A program made the translations under genes and the position numbers. DNA of 64,000 nt. Origin: Pedobacter terrae (GTDB taxonomy: Bacteria > Bacteroidota > Bacteroidia > Sphingobacteriales > Sphingobacteriaceae). The stretch covers positions 1 through 64,000 of the forward strand of contig NZ_FNCH01000026.1 of assembly GCF_900100705.1 (NCBI RefSeq), in the 5' to 3' direction. Numbering within the stretch: the stretch's first letter is position 1; the number at the start of each line of letters is the position of its first letter. Shown here piece by piece: positions 8,201 to 15,209 of the stretch. The notes under the pieces are model-generated. The model did no database searches, was not told the origin of the DNA, and was given only the letters and a program-made list of their open reading frames with translations.

Positions 8201-9404
8201 TATTGAAACGGCGTAGTTTGATGAACAGCATTAATAAGATACTCCCAAAACCTATGAACAGGTATAAGAGCGAATCTTTAGCTAAAAAACGGTCGCGCAG
8301 CGGATCCTGCAAACTCAGCAGCATCAGGAATGAGATGCCTGTGAGCATCATTGCTACAGGCAATATGACCTGATCGGCAGTGCTGAATTTCCATGAGAGG
8401 ATGAAGTGGAGGAGTAAAAAGCCGGCAATTAGGCTTCCGCAAATGATCATAAACCACTTGTTGAATTCCTCAGGTGTTCTGATGATCAGCGATTTTTCCT
8501 TTTTGAGGATATTGAAGTCTCTGGTAGAGAAAAGCTTTATCGTATGTGGACGCTGTTCAAATGTGAAGGTGGTATTTTCATCAAGGTCTTGTACGCCCTT
8601 TGAGGCGCCAAACTGAAAACCTGGTTTTAAAGGCAATATCTTGAATGCATGATTGCCTGGCAAGTTAGCAAAGGTGAATTCACCGGCATTACCGGTACGG
8701 GCATAGACGGTGAGCTGTTGTAATTTCCGTTTACCGGCAGTATCCAAAGTATAAACCTTTGTAATGCCATTTGCTTTTTCCGTTATATTTTTAATGGTTT
8801 CTGTCGGCTCGTCGTTGTAAATACTGTCCTGCGGCAAAATCATTTCCAAACGAACCAAAACGCCTTGTACAGCTGTTTTATTTTCTACGATTTTCCCACT
8901 GATATCATACTCACCCATGCTGAGATTTACCTCTGAAGGGTAAGGACGGGGTTTACTTTGCTCCTGGTCGAAATTAATCGAATCATCACCTATATAACCC
9001 AGCAATGCCCTAGATGCCAGCACCCTTGCTTTAAATGATTTGCCACCTTTTGCGTAAGCCTCATCCGCAGGTAAAAAGTACCTGCGTTTGTTCACTTCGC
9101 CGATGTTATCGAGTTCCCCGGCATTTGGCGTTGCAGAAGCAATGGTTTTTTCTATCAGATCAATGTCCCGCTGATCTTCAAAATAGTAGCCCTTTTTAAG
9201 AAGGTTCCCGATGTGTTCAGCAGGTTTTTCTGCATTCAGGTTAACCATCGTGCCAGCTTTTAAACGCTGTTCAACTTCTGCAAATCTAGGCTGAATGATT
9301 GTGTATAACTGATAGAAGAAGAGTGCGAGAACGGTTGCAGTTGCTAATATAAAAATCCGTTCCTTAGCCCTGCTCACTTTGTCTGCTCCTTTATTCTGGT
9401 CCAT
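5283..9404 (-). CDS. Fused FtsW/RodA glycosyltransferase and class B penicillin-binding transpeptidase
   Basis: One 1373-residue membrane protein joining the two enzymes that usually work as a pair in septal or side-wall peptidoglycan synthesis. A first span (17-36) is followed by an outside region (about 40-320), then a SEDS domain (about 330-780) with QPSEVVKY, LGDLGPAMV, the PEAHTDMILPSIGEEFG loop and LPFQSYGGSS. After another span (about 785-805) comes a PBP part: an HDRKG linker motif, Ser1069-x-x-Lys1072 (STAK), SNN at 1122-1124 and KTG at 1284-1286, so the transpeptidase triad is intact. The outside N-terminal region is unusual for SEDS proteins. It overlaps the phosphatase gene by 14 bases. 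In Actinobacteria rodA and pbpA are separate neighbours in a similar cluster. An essential role cannot be inferred, since other FtsW/RodA genes probably lie elsewhere. Confidence 0.93.
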   Translation of the reverse strand: MDQNKGADKVSRAKERIFILATATVLALFFYQLYTIIQPRFAEVEQRLKAGTMVNLNAEKPAEHIGNLLKKGYYFEDQRDIDLIEKTIASATPNAGELDNIGEVNKRRYFLPADEAYAKGGKSFKARVLASRALLGYIGDDSINFDQEQSKPRPYPSEVNLSMGEYDISGKIVENKTAVQGVLVRLEMILPQDSIYNDEPTETIKNITEKANGITKVYTLDTAGKRKLQQLTVYARTGNAGEFTFANLPGNHAFKILPLKPGFQFGASKGVQDLDENTTFTFEQRPHTIKLFSTRDFNILKKEKSLIIRTPEEFNKWFMIICGSLIAGFLLLHFILSWKFSTADQVILPVAMMLTGISFLMLLSLQDPLRDRFLAKDSLLYLFIGFGSILLMLFIKLRRFNTDTWVYRLLLFKHIRSAANGWPWALAAIGLLALTILFGTGPEGSGVKVNLFGFQPSEVVKYLIIFFLAGFFAVNEKLISEYMSWKKRWSFFSFALLAILLTLMLFLILGDLGPAMVVCFTFIILFSFSRGDFMFMAGAIVLYVLASWVFENIWISTGVTLLLVGVLMFFGRRQLSESAIMVLVIMSAFLTIDQIPYLDRVFPGPVQRLGDRKAIWQDAWNNEVYGGDQVANGLWAMSTGGATGQGVGQGFAKTIPEAHTDMILPSIGEEFGLTGILCIFLLFLLYLHRSIIIGRRTGSPFLFYLSAGVGVSTFVQFLLIAGGSTGALPLSGVSLPFQSYGGSSLVLNFLAAGFLLSVSAVRGSEVQMQYIAKTQDKNLVPALIAACLGILLLGANVAGYVLNNRKWVVQPALVADRSGARMFSYNPRIAILMSRLKAGTIHDRKGVLMATSNVDSVRAQHFKLIGAGIPSYNLDSAVHQRLDRYYPFEEQLFFWTGDANSGIFNGSVNGYFADYEHAAELRGFKLPVKSFTVLAKRYSENRFLARGVKEMTVVKKDYAALSPLLLAGISSKEVEDFKNKNRDVQLTMDAGLQTRIQKSIARDTSLADNRVSVVIMEASSGDVLTSAVYPLPPIHDWERLTMTNAEQNQLSGWTTTADLGFTNFTQPGSTAKLITAMASFNKLGMAAAEKKYQVASWERIRTKGIEPDETGWINLERAVVKSNNVYFIKLANQEQLQENMGELYLKTGMFLHGAGGYYYNKPSENAAQEEKWKQLWRNTEFNTKPKYDPNNIRKTRAKGISGMAWGQGALIATPAAVARMAAGIANNGNMIANRFVLKVSGQPQAIKTGTKLVNNPAYARLMQEYMIKQSSAKAHTLGLAVAGKTGTPERIWKKKQINDGWYVFFAPTATGNGHIVVCIRIEATKGSSDAVRLAGRHVIPFLKEGGYIKSILPSVKDNNKAPVTELNGSAEAF

Positions 9405-10836
9405 TTTTTGAATCTGCGGTTTTAATGGTGTTGCCTTTTAGTGTACCAATCCTACTTAATGCTGCATTTACCGGTTTCTGGTCAGGGAAATGGATGCTGT
9501 TTTGTATGGGAAGCAAACAATTGCTAAAAGTGACGTTTTTGAGTAACAGTGCCTGGTCTGAAATAGCGATAGCGGTAGCGAAACCTTTAAATTGCAGGCT
9601 GTCTAGCTTCATTAACTTCGATTGAGGCAGCATCGTTATGGCTGCACCTTTATATCCGCTATCCGCTTGCAGCACAATGCCATTTGCAATAACATAGAGG
9701 GTGTCTTTCCCCAGACGTAACGTATCGCTGATCAGTACCGGACTCTTAAAAATCGAATCGGATAATACCAGAGTGTCCCCTTGGGTATGGTCTAACGCAT
9801 CTTGTAATAACTGCTCCTGGCTGTTTCTCACTTTTTGTTTTGGCGATTGATTTACTGTTGAAACAGGGGCGGCTAATTGCTGGCGCTGCAGGTACAAAAA
9901 TATGGTAGTACCAAGAAGAATGAGACACAAAATAACGAGTGTAGTGAACCAATAATTTCTTTTAGGTGCTGCATGAGTTGAAGGTTCTGTATTTTCAGAT
10001 GGCCGTATGGCTTCATTTCTTTCTGCTCCTGTTACTGGCTGAACCTGTTGTGTATGGTCTGGCCTGGTGGGTTTTACCTGTTGAGGTGCTTTATTGTTCT
10101 GCAGCAGCACAACGGTGATGTTGTCACGGCCGCCATTTTCATTGGCAAGAGCGATAAGGTTGCCGGCTTTTTTAGCCAATGTATCTCCTTGCAAAAGCAG
10201 GGTGGTAATGTCCTGCCTGTTTACCATATCGGTCAGTCCATCACTGCACAATAAGAGGAGATCGCCTGGAAGGAAAGGAGATTGACCGGTTTCAATATAA
10301 CTCTCATCGGTAGCAATCTGATCACTGAAACCGATCGCCTTATTGATTTCATTCCGTTTTGGGTGCTGCATGGCAGCGGCCTCATCCAATCTTCCCGAAT
10401 CTTCCAGAAAGCCTACAAATGAATGGTCTTTAGAAATTTTAATCAAGGATCCATCCCGTAGCAGGTATAATCTGGTATCGCCAACGTGAGCATAATAAAA
10501 TTGATTGTGTTCAATATCCGCGACTACCATAGTGGCCACACAGGCCATTTCAGAAAGCGTAGTTTCGGTTTGCTTTTTGGCAACAATCACTTCGTTTGTA
10601 TTCCTGAATGCGCTGATCATCTGGGAAATTGGATCGGCTGGGCGACCTGAAAACTGGATCGAAATCTGTTCTGCGGCAATAGCGGCTGCTACCTCTCCGC
10701 CATGATAGCCACCTACACCGTCTATCACAGCTGCCAAAATCAACTGATCGTTGGTAAGGGACTTAACAATAAAGCTGTCCTCGTTGTTCTGTCTGGATTT
10801 GCCGGTGTCTGTGAGGCCAAAAAAGTGTTTATCCAT
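9391..10836 (-). CDS. PP2C-type Ser/Thr phosphatase with membrane span and outside beta-helix-like domain
   Basis: Metal-dependent phosphatase expected to reverse the neighbouring kinases. The N-terminal 245 residues carry the PP2C signature: NEDSF, VIDGVGGYHGGE, HVGDTRLYLL, SDGLTDM and GGRDNITVVLL, giving the acidic residues that bind two metals. A Pro/Thr-rich linker leads to one membrane span (about 294-314). The remaining 165 residues lie outside and show short strands with regular hydrophobic spacing (LVLSDSIFKSPVLISDTLRL and on), like a small right-handed beta-helix; this is a guess from pattern only. The mycobacterial PstP has a comparable cytoplasm-span-outside layout, though its outside part is short. 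The end overlaps the next gene by 14 bases; the start overlaps the stop of a 32-residue reading frame. Confidence 0.92.
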   Translation of the reverse strand: MDKHFFGLTDTGKSRQNNEDSFIVKSLTNDQLILAAVIDGVGGYHGGEVAAAIAAEQISIQFSGRPADPISQMISAFRNTNEVIVAKKQTETTLSEMACVATMVVADIEHNQFYYAHVGDTRLYLLRDGSLIKISKDHSFVGFLEDSGRLDEAAAMQHPKRNEINKAIGFSDQIATDESYIETGQSPFLPGDLLLLCSDGLTDMVNRQDITTLLLQGDTLAKKAGNLIALANENGGRDNITVVLLQNNKAPQQVKPTRPDHTQQVQPVTGAERNEAIRPSENTEPSTHAAPKRNYWFTTLVILCLILLGTTIFLYLQRQQLAAPVSTVNQSPKQKVRNSQEQLLQDALDHTQGDTLVLSDSIFKSPVLISDTLRLGKDTLYVIANGIVLQADSGYKGAAITMLPQSKLMKLDSLQFKGFATAIAISDQALLLKNVTFSNCLLPIQNSIHFPDQKPVNAALSRIGTLKGNTIKTADSKNGPE

Positions 10837-10927
10837 TTTTATTACGGGAATTTTTAATGTCTTTGAAATGAACGATCATCAGCGCAACGACCAATGATAA
10901 CAATAAAATTGATAGCAGTTGCGACAT
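10829..10927 (-). CDS. 32-residue single-span microprotein
   Basis: A short frame fills the gap between the FHA-like gene and the PP2C gene. It starts with ATG three bases after the upstream stop codon, and its TAA lies inside the first codons of the phosphatase gene (8-base overlap). The product begins MSQLLSILLLSLVVALMI, a clear hydrophobic segment, and ends in a polar, Lys/Asn-rich tail. This is the shape of a small inner-membrane subunit with the tail in the cytoplasm. The exact packing between two operon genes argues for real translation. I know no family for it. Confidence 0.5.
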   Translation of the reverse strand: MSQLLSILLLSLVVALMIVHFKDIKNSRNKNG

Positions 10928-10930
10928 AAA

Positions 10931-11884
10931 CTAAGGTTTAAATAGGTTTATACCAATTATACCGTTGAGTAACATCCTGGAGTTAAGCGGCAAAGAAACC
11001 CATTGTGGTGAATTAATTTCGCTGCGTTGCACCAAAACCTCGTTCAAAGTGGTAAGTTCGCCGAAAGAAGCTAAATAGAAATTACCGTCTGTTTTGTTGT
11101 AGCGGATATGTAAGTGTGGTGAATTGACCCATTCTGTGGCAATCTTGAAAATATTCGAATCTTCACGTCCATCATCATTTCCCGAAACGATAGTATCTTC
11201 AGTTTTAATCAGGAACTCGATTTTTTTGCCCGAAAACTGTTTGTCCGGTATAATGGCTTCCAACCGGCCGATAACAGTCTGGTCTTTGGAAGGCGGAGTA
11301 TTGCCTTCAACATATTCCAGTTGCGCATCATAGGGGATTTCCATATAGCCTTCGCTATAGTAAGTAAAACCTTTTAAAATATCGTTGTTGATATCGAATG
11401 TTTGCGCAATACCGGTTTGTCGGGGAATAAATGTTACCCGGAGATTTTCCGATTTCTGATTATTGTCTGGCAACAGTTTTCCAATAAAACCCTTATCGCC
11501 CCTTGCGTAATCGGGATGTGATACCAACCGAAAGACCCACTTTGAGCCGGATGGTTCGACATTCTTTCCGGCTTGCCGGTGCTCTCTTAAAATCTCATAA
11601 AATTTTTTGACTGTTTCCTGCACGATTAAGCCCAAGATACCCTGTTTATTATCTATAAATTCACGGTAATCTTCAGCGTTGAAAGTGATGATGAATTCAT
11701 GATAAAAAACAATGCGATCAGCAAAAGATAATTCCCTGATGGACTCCTTGAATTTATCCACAATAAAGCTGTAAATGGTTTCCGGAGTAAGTTGCGGGGA
11801 TTTTTGGCCTCTGCTGTTGTTTTCTTCGGTTAGAAACCAATCCTGAATACCGATACGCTGCCAGAAATTTGATTTTGTTTCCAT
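10931..11884 (-). CDS. Operon protein with possible degenerate FHA-like C-terminus
   Basis: The 317 residues have no signal peptide or membrane span. The first 200 form a domain I do not recognise, with an aromatic-rich helical start (about 30-110). The end (about 240-317) has the outline of an FHA fold: SPHLHIRYN, FYLASFGELTTLNEVLV, then LPLNSRMLLNGIIGINLF where typical FHA domains have a final L-x-x-G-D-x-I-x-I-G. The usual phosphothreonine-binding Arg near the N-terminus of the domain is not obvious, so it may have lost peptide binding. It lies 46 bp downstream of the first kinase gene and just upstream of the microprotein, so it is probably a structural or adaptor part of the same complex. 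Confidence 0.6.
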   Translation of the reverse strand: METKSNFWQRIGIQDWFLTEENNSRGQKSPQLTPETIYSFIVDKFKESIRELSFADRIVFYHEFIITFNAEDYREFIDNKQGILGLIVQETVKKFYEILREHRQAGKNVEPSGSKWVFRLVSHPDYARGDKGFIGKLLPDNNQKSENLRVTFIPRQTGIAQTFDINNDILKGFTYYSEGYMEIPYDAQLEYVEGNTPPSKDQTVIGRLEAIIPDKQFSGKKIEFLIKTEDTIVSGNDDGREDSNIFKIATEWVNSPHLHIRYNKTDGNFYLASFGELTTLNEVLVQRSEINSPQWVSLPLNSRMLLNGIIGINLFKP

Positions 11885-11930
11885 ATGTTAGGGGCCTATG
11901 TGGCGGTGAAGGACAATTGTTTCTTAAAAA

Positions 11931-13274
11931 TTAAAATTCTATAGGACTCGATGAAGTATCGGGGTTAATGTTTTCTGTACTATCGGCTGCTTTATCTCTG
12001 GCTTTTTTAATCTCGGCATTGATTGCACTATCTACCATCCGCTTTGTTGCTGCTGCTTCAGCCAGCTTGCGCTGCTTCTCCAATCTTCTTCTTTCCTGCG
12101 CTGTGGTATCAACTGTAGATGGAATCGAATCTATGGTTTGAACAGTTTGCTGTGTCTGTGGTTTGCTTCCAAACTGGGAATAGCCCACAAAAGCGATTAA
12201 TCCAATAATTGAGATGATCATTAGAATAAAAGCAAAATGAGGTAATAATATACCGTTTTTTTCGGGTACCTGGGCCACGCTTTCCAGTGTCAATACCTGT
12301 TTACGGAGTGCTTCGTTTTCCTTTTTGAGCAGATCCATAGCTTGATCGTCTATGGGTAAAACATTGCCTGATAAGCTTCCGCCAAGCACTGCTTCATGCA
12401 GGGCCATTCCATCGCTGTACCGAAGCATAGGATCTTTCTGCAGACATTTTTCGATCAGTTTTAAGAGCCAGTCCGGAACCTGCATTTCACGTTTTTTTTG
12501 CTCGTCGGTCCAGTTCTCAGGTAAGTTTGCCCTGCGTTGTGCAATCACGTCAGGCACTCCACTTTCCATATGACCGATCATTACCGAATTACGTGCGGTA
12601 TCGCTATTTCCAGAAAGGGGAAAAGGAACCTGGCCACCCAGTAATTCGTATAAGATGATACCGTAACTGTAAACATCGGTTTGCAGAAGCATTTTGCCTT
12701 CATTTTGTTCGGGCGCCATAAACTCCACTGCACCTGCATGCCGGATACTACTTCTACGCTGCTCCTCACTCATAATGGCGAGTCCAAAATCGAGCAGTAC
12801 ATAGTTCGCGGTGTGCAAATTATATTTAACGTTATTGCTTTTAACATCGCCATGTTTTACACCAAGTTTATGGCAGTGCTCAAGGGCAGCAGCGAGGTGT
12901 TGCGCAACTTTTATCACTTCGCTAAGTGTAAATATCTTTTGGTGTGGGGGTTGAAGCAGCTCGCAAAGGTCTGGCCCTTCTATATACTCCATTTCTATGA
13001 ATGGGAAGGATCCGCTTTCGGTTATACCGAAACTGAGCATTTTTACAACATTCGGACTAGGATTTTCATTTACCTTAAGCAACTTTGCAACCTCGTTTTC
13101 AAAATTGCGGTAATTTTTATCATCGCGGTCTTCTGTGTATATTGGGGTAGGGATTAATTTCACTGCGGAGTAAATTGCGCCAATGCGTTTGCCTTTATAT
13201 ACCGATCCTTGTCCGCCGGTTCGCAGCGCGCCCAAATTCTCTAGCCCTTCTGTAATTGTAAATACTTTACTCAT
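11931..13274 (-). CDS. Ser/Thr protein kinase with one membrane span (first gene of operon)
   Basis: A 447-residue Hanks-type kinase, closely similar over its catalytic domain to the product of 3001-4383, so the two probably arose by duplication. It has GGQGSVYKG, the Lys of AVKL, the catalytic HGDVKSNN (HGD, not HRD), LDFGLAIMSE and EFMAPEQ. A coiled stretch (about 310-335) precedes one membrane span (about 345-366). The outside tail is rich in Lys, Arg, Glu and Ala and looks helical, ending in a Ser-rich segment; PASTA repeats are missing. It is the first gene of the leftward operon, so its upstream region should hold the promoter. Paralogous kinases at both ends of one operon resemble the pknA/pknB pairs of Actinobacteria. 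Confidence 0.92.
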   Translation of the reverse strand: MSKVFTITEGLENLGALRTGGQGSVYKGKRIGAIYSAVKLIPTPIYTEDRDDKNYRNFENEVAKLLKVNENPSPNVVKMLSFGITESGSFPFIEMEYIEGPDLCELLQPPHQKIFTLSEVIKVAQHLAAALEHCHKLGVKHGDVKSNNVKYNLHTANYVLLDFGLAIMSEEQRRSSIRHAGAVEFMAPEQNEGKMLLQTDVYSYGIILYELLGGQVPFPLSGNSDTARNSVMIGHMESGVPDVIAQRRANLPENWTDEQKKREMQVPDWLLKLIEKCLQKDPMLRYSDGMALHEAVLGGSLSGNVLPIDDQAMDLLKKENEALRKQVLTLESVAQVPEKNGILLPHFAFILMIISIIGLIAFVGYSQFGSKPQTQQTVQTIDSIPSTVDTTAQERRRLEKQRKLAEAAATKRMVDSAINAEIKKARDKAADSTENINPDTSSSPIEF

Positions 13275-13690
13275 ATTTCTCCTAATAACAACTATAGAGA
13301 TTTTTTGTTGCCAAATAATAATTTAATGTGATCGGGGGCTTGTAAAGCCTTTCCTTTTTGCCTGGCCAGAGAAAACTTTTACTGTTGCCGGCAGTCTCCG
13401 ATTTAAAACATCAACTGGTTAAAATAATAATCGATTTTGCTAAAATAAGTATGTGGTTTCTTATCTGATTCATGAAGCCATTATTGTGCCAGAACCAAGT
13501 TGGCAACGCAACCAGGTCAATTGGTACGGAGTAAAAATCGTTGGGTTGGAACTTTAGTCTACTCATCTCATGAATCTGTATGGAAAATTAATCTTTGCAG
13601 TTTCGCCGAGCTTTAATATAAAAATCAATAGTCTTCAATTATTCACTGAAATCTATAAAACACATAGTGCAAAAGAATTGTATGGGAAAG
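13275..13690. other. Intergenic region upstream of the kinase operon
   Basis: About 415 bp without a convincing gene. It should hold the promoter of the leftward kinase/PP2C operon, but I find no exact TAnnTTTG box on that strand; the closest is TATTATTTG (13320-13312), one base too long. No repeats of the window's dispersed family were seen here. Confidence 0.4.
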
Positions 13691-13729
13691 AAAAAAGCTG
13701 CGGAAAATCGTGGAAATTTCGCAGCTTTT
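13691..13729 (-). terminator. Intrinsic terminator of ssrA
   Basis: CGCAGCTTTT-type arms pair exactly (13693-13702 with 13720-13729, ten base pairs), and the minus-strand product ends in a run of six T. It lies 12 bases beyond the tmRNA 3' end, as expected for the ssrA transcript. Confidence 0.85.
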
Positions 13730-13741
13730 AATAAAAATTTG

Positions 13742-14105
13742 TGGAGCCGAAGGGAGTCGAACCCTTGTCCAGTTGTGAGATAAATTATACCTTCTACATG
13801 CTTATTTTTCAGTTGATTTTCGGGAAGTAAACGGGCTGAAAACCGACCTTGTTTAAATCCTTAGATACTTTATCTCACTTTAAGTCGTATCTCCTTAAAG
13901 CCAGCTTTGTTGTTTCGATGCCCCAGATTCTAACCCAACAATGCAGCAGTTAGAGGGACAAAAGCTAAGCTAGTTCTAAACTAGGCAGCTAAGGCGTAAG
14001 TATTTTCGCCAACTAAAATTTGATCGTTCACTTTAAGTGCTCTCCGAACAACGCACTGCATGCTAACATAACTTTCGCCACCCCGTCAAATCCAAGAACG
14101 GCCCC
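13742..14105 (-). ncRNA. ssrA: Transfer-messenger RNA (tmRNA)
   Basis: The 5' end GGGGCCG pairs with CGGCTCC near the 3' end to form the acceptor stem. The 3' part has the T-arm GGGTTCGACTCCC. The CCA end is not encoded, so it would be added. The mRNA-like part (around 14012-13983) reads GGC GAA AAT ACT TAC GCC TTA GCT GCC TAG, giving the degradation tag GENTYALAA and a stop. Tags ending in YALAA are typical for Bacteroidota. The length of about 364 bases is normal. tmRNA with SmpB rescues stalled ribosomes. Confidence 0.95.
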
Positions 14106-14138
14106 AGAGAAAGTTTTTCTGGTACAAATACCAGACCA

Positions 14139-14169
14139 CAAATATACGAAAAACTGTGTTAAATCACAA
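14139..14169 (-). promoter_or_regulatory. Promoter of ssrA
   Basis: On the minus strand TATATTTG (14146-14139) matches TAnnTTTG, with TTG (14169-14167) 20 bases further upstream as a -33 element. Transcription would begin about 20-30 bases before the mature tmRNA 5' end, leaving a short leader for RNase P to remove. A perfect inverted repeat, CTGGTA-CAAA-TACCAG, lies between this box and the gene. Confidence 0.5.
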
Positions 14170-14357
14170 TTACTATCATCAAACCTCTGAAAATTCACAG
14201 CGACCACCCTCTTTTTGTCTTTAAATTTTGGGCGTTGGTCGATTAGCTTCCCAGGCTGGTATAATGCAACGATTTGTGCTGAAACGTTTACGGTGTCTGC
14301 ACGTCTTAATATCAGAACAATCAATAAAACATTATAAAAAATTAAAACTCAAAGCAT

Positions 14358-14948
14358 ATGAAAACTTTACTTAAAACATTATTCGCATCATCTTTAGCAT
14401 TAGTATTATCTGCTTCTGCAACATTATCAGCTCATGCAACTGAAACCATTAAACCTGTTCATGCTTCAAAAGCATTGAGTTTCAAACGCATTAAAGTAAA
14501 AGGAAATGTAGAGCTCACCATTGTACAGGGAAAACGTACGGGCATTAGTTATGCAGATGAAAACACCGGGGAAGTTAAGGTTATGCAAAGTGGAGATGGT
14601 TTAGAGATTACCGCTCTGGATAACAGCACCGCGAAACTGACCATTTATGTAAACGATATTTACCGTATCCAAGCCATGGATAATGCTAAAGTAAAAACAC
14701 AAGGTAAAATCAATACGCAATACCTGCAGGTTTTTTTAAGTGGAAATGCATCGTTAGACTTAAATTCACAAACCGAAGGATTGTATACCGTGATTGAAGA
14801 TCACGCTGATTTAACTTTAAGCGGCTCAACTCGCGACCATATGCTGGTAATGGGCAAAGAACAAAAGCTGACTATGGACAAATTTGTTGCCGCTAATACC
14901 AAAACCAGTTTAAACACGGAGAATGCACTAGCCTCACTTAGCAAATAA
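14358..14948 (+). CDS. Secreted GIN-domain (DUF2807) protein
   Basis: A 196-residue protein with a clear signal peptide (about 1-27, ending SAHA). The rest is made of short beta strands with repeated patterns (FKRIKVKGNVELTIVQG, LDLNSQTEG, ADLTLSGSTRD), typical of the head GIN domain found in many Bacteroidota secreted or surface proteins and forming a beta-helix-like stack. Its function in the family is unknown; adhesin-like roles have been proposed only from sequence. It stands alone, starting about 250 bp from the divergent ssrA gene, and is followed by a strong terminator. Confidence 0.85.
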   Translation: MKTLLKTLFASSLALVLSASATLSAHATETIKPVHASKALSFKRIKVKGNVELTIVQGKRTGISYADENTGEVKVMQSGDGLEITALDNSTAKLTIYVNDIYRIQAMDNAKVKTQGKINTQYLQVFLSGNASLDLNSQTEGLYTVIEDHADLTLSGSTRDHMLVMGKEQKLTMDKFVAANTKTSLNTENALASLSK

Positions 14949-14971
14949 AAAAAAAGTTTATATTTTGATTC

Positions 14972-15000
14972 AGGCGGTCTATTTACGGGCCGCCTTTTTT
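14972..15000 (+). terminator. Intrinsic terminator after the GIN-domain gene
   Basis: AGGCGG (14972-14977) pairs with CCGCCT (14990-14995) over a 12-base loop and is followed by TTTTT. It lies 24 bases after the stop codon. Confidence 0.85.
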
Positions 15001-15209
15001 GCTGGTCGAGAATTCGGACGGTTCGCACAATTAACGCATGTTTGTCTTTGCGAAGTTTTCTAAATAGTCATCCGCAGCCCATTAAACATTTCTGCTATAA
15101 AACGGAACAATCTGCGCAACCCTAAATGGATGCATCAGTTATCTTTAAGCAATCTGCTTAACGCTCAATATAGAGAATAAGGCGCATTAAACAACTTAAT
15201 CAACCAAAT

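Noticed and set aside
12681..13157. A 158-codon open frame on the plus strand
   Set aside because: It lies opposite the catalytic domain of the first kinase; composition is Phe/Ile/Cys-rich and typical for an antisense frame.
3001..13274. Type VI secretion regulatory module (PpkA/PppA/Fha)
   Set aside because: No Tss structural gene, VgrG or Hcp is present, while an FtsW-PBP fusion lies in the middle of the operon, which points to envelope synthesis.
14028..14324. A 98-codon open frame on the minus strand
   Set aside because: It overlaps the 5' part of the tmRNA and its promoter; the RNA explains the sequence and the translation shows no protein family.
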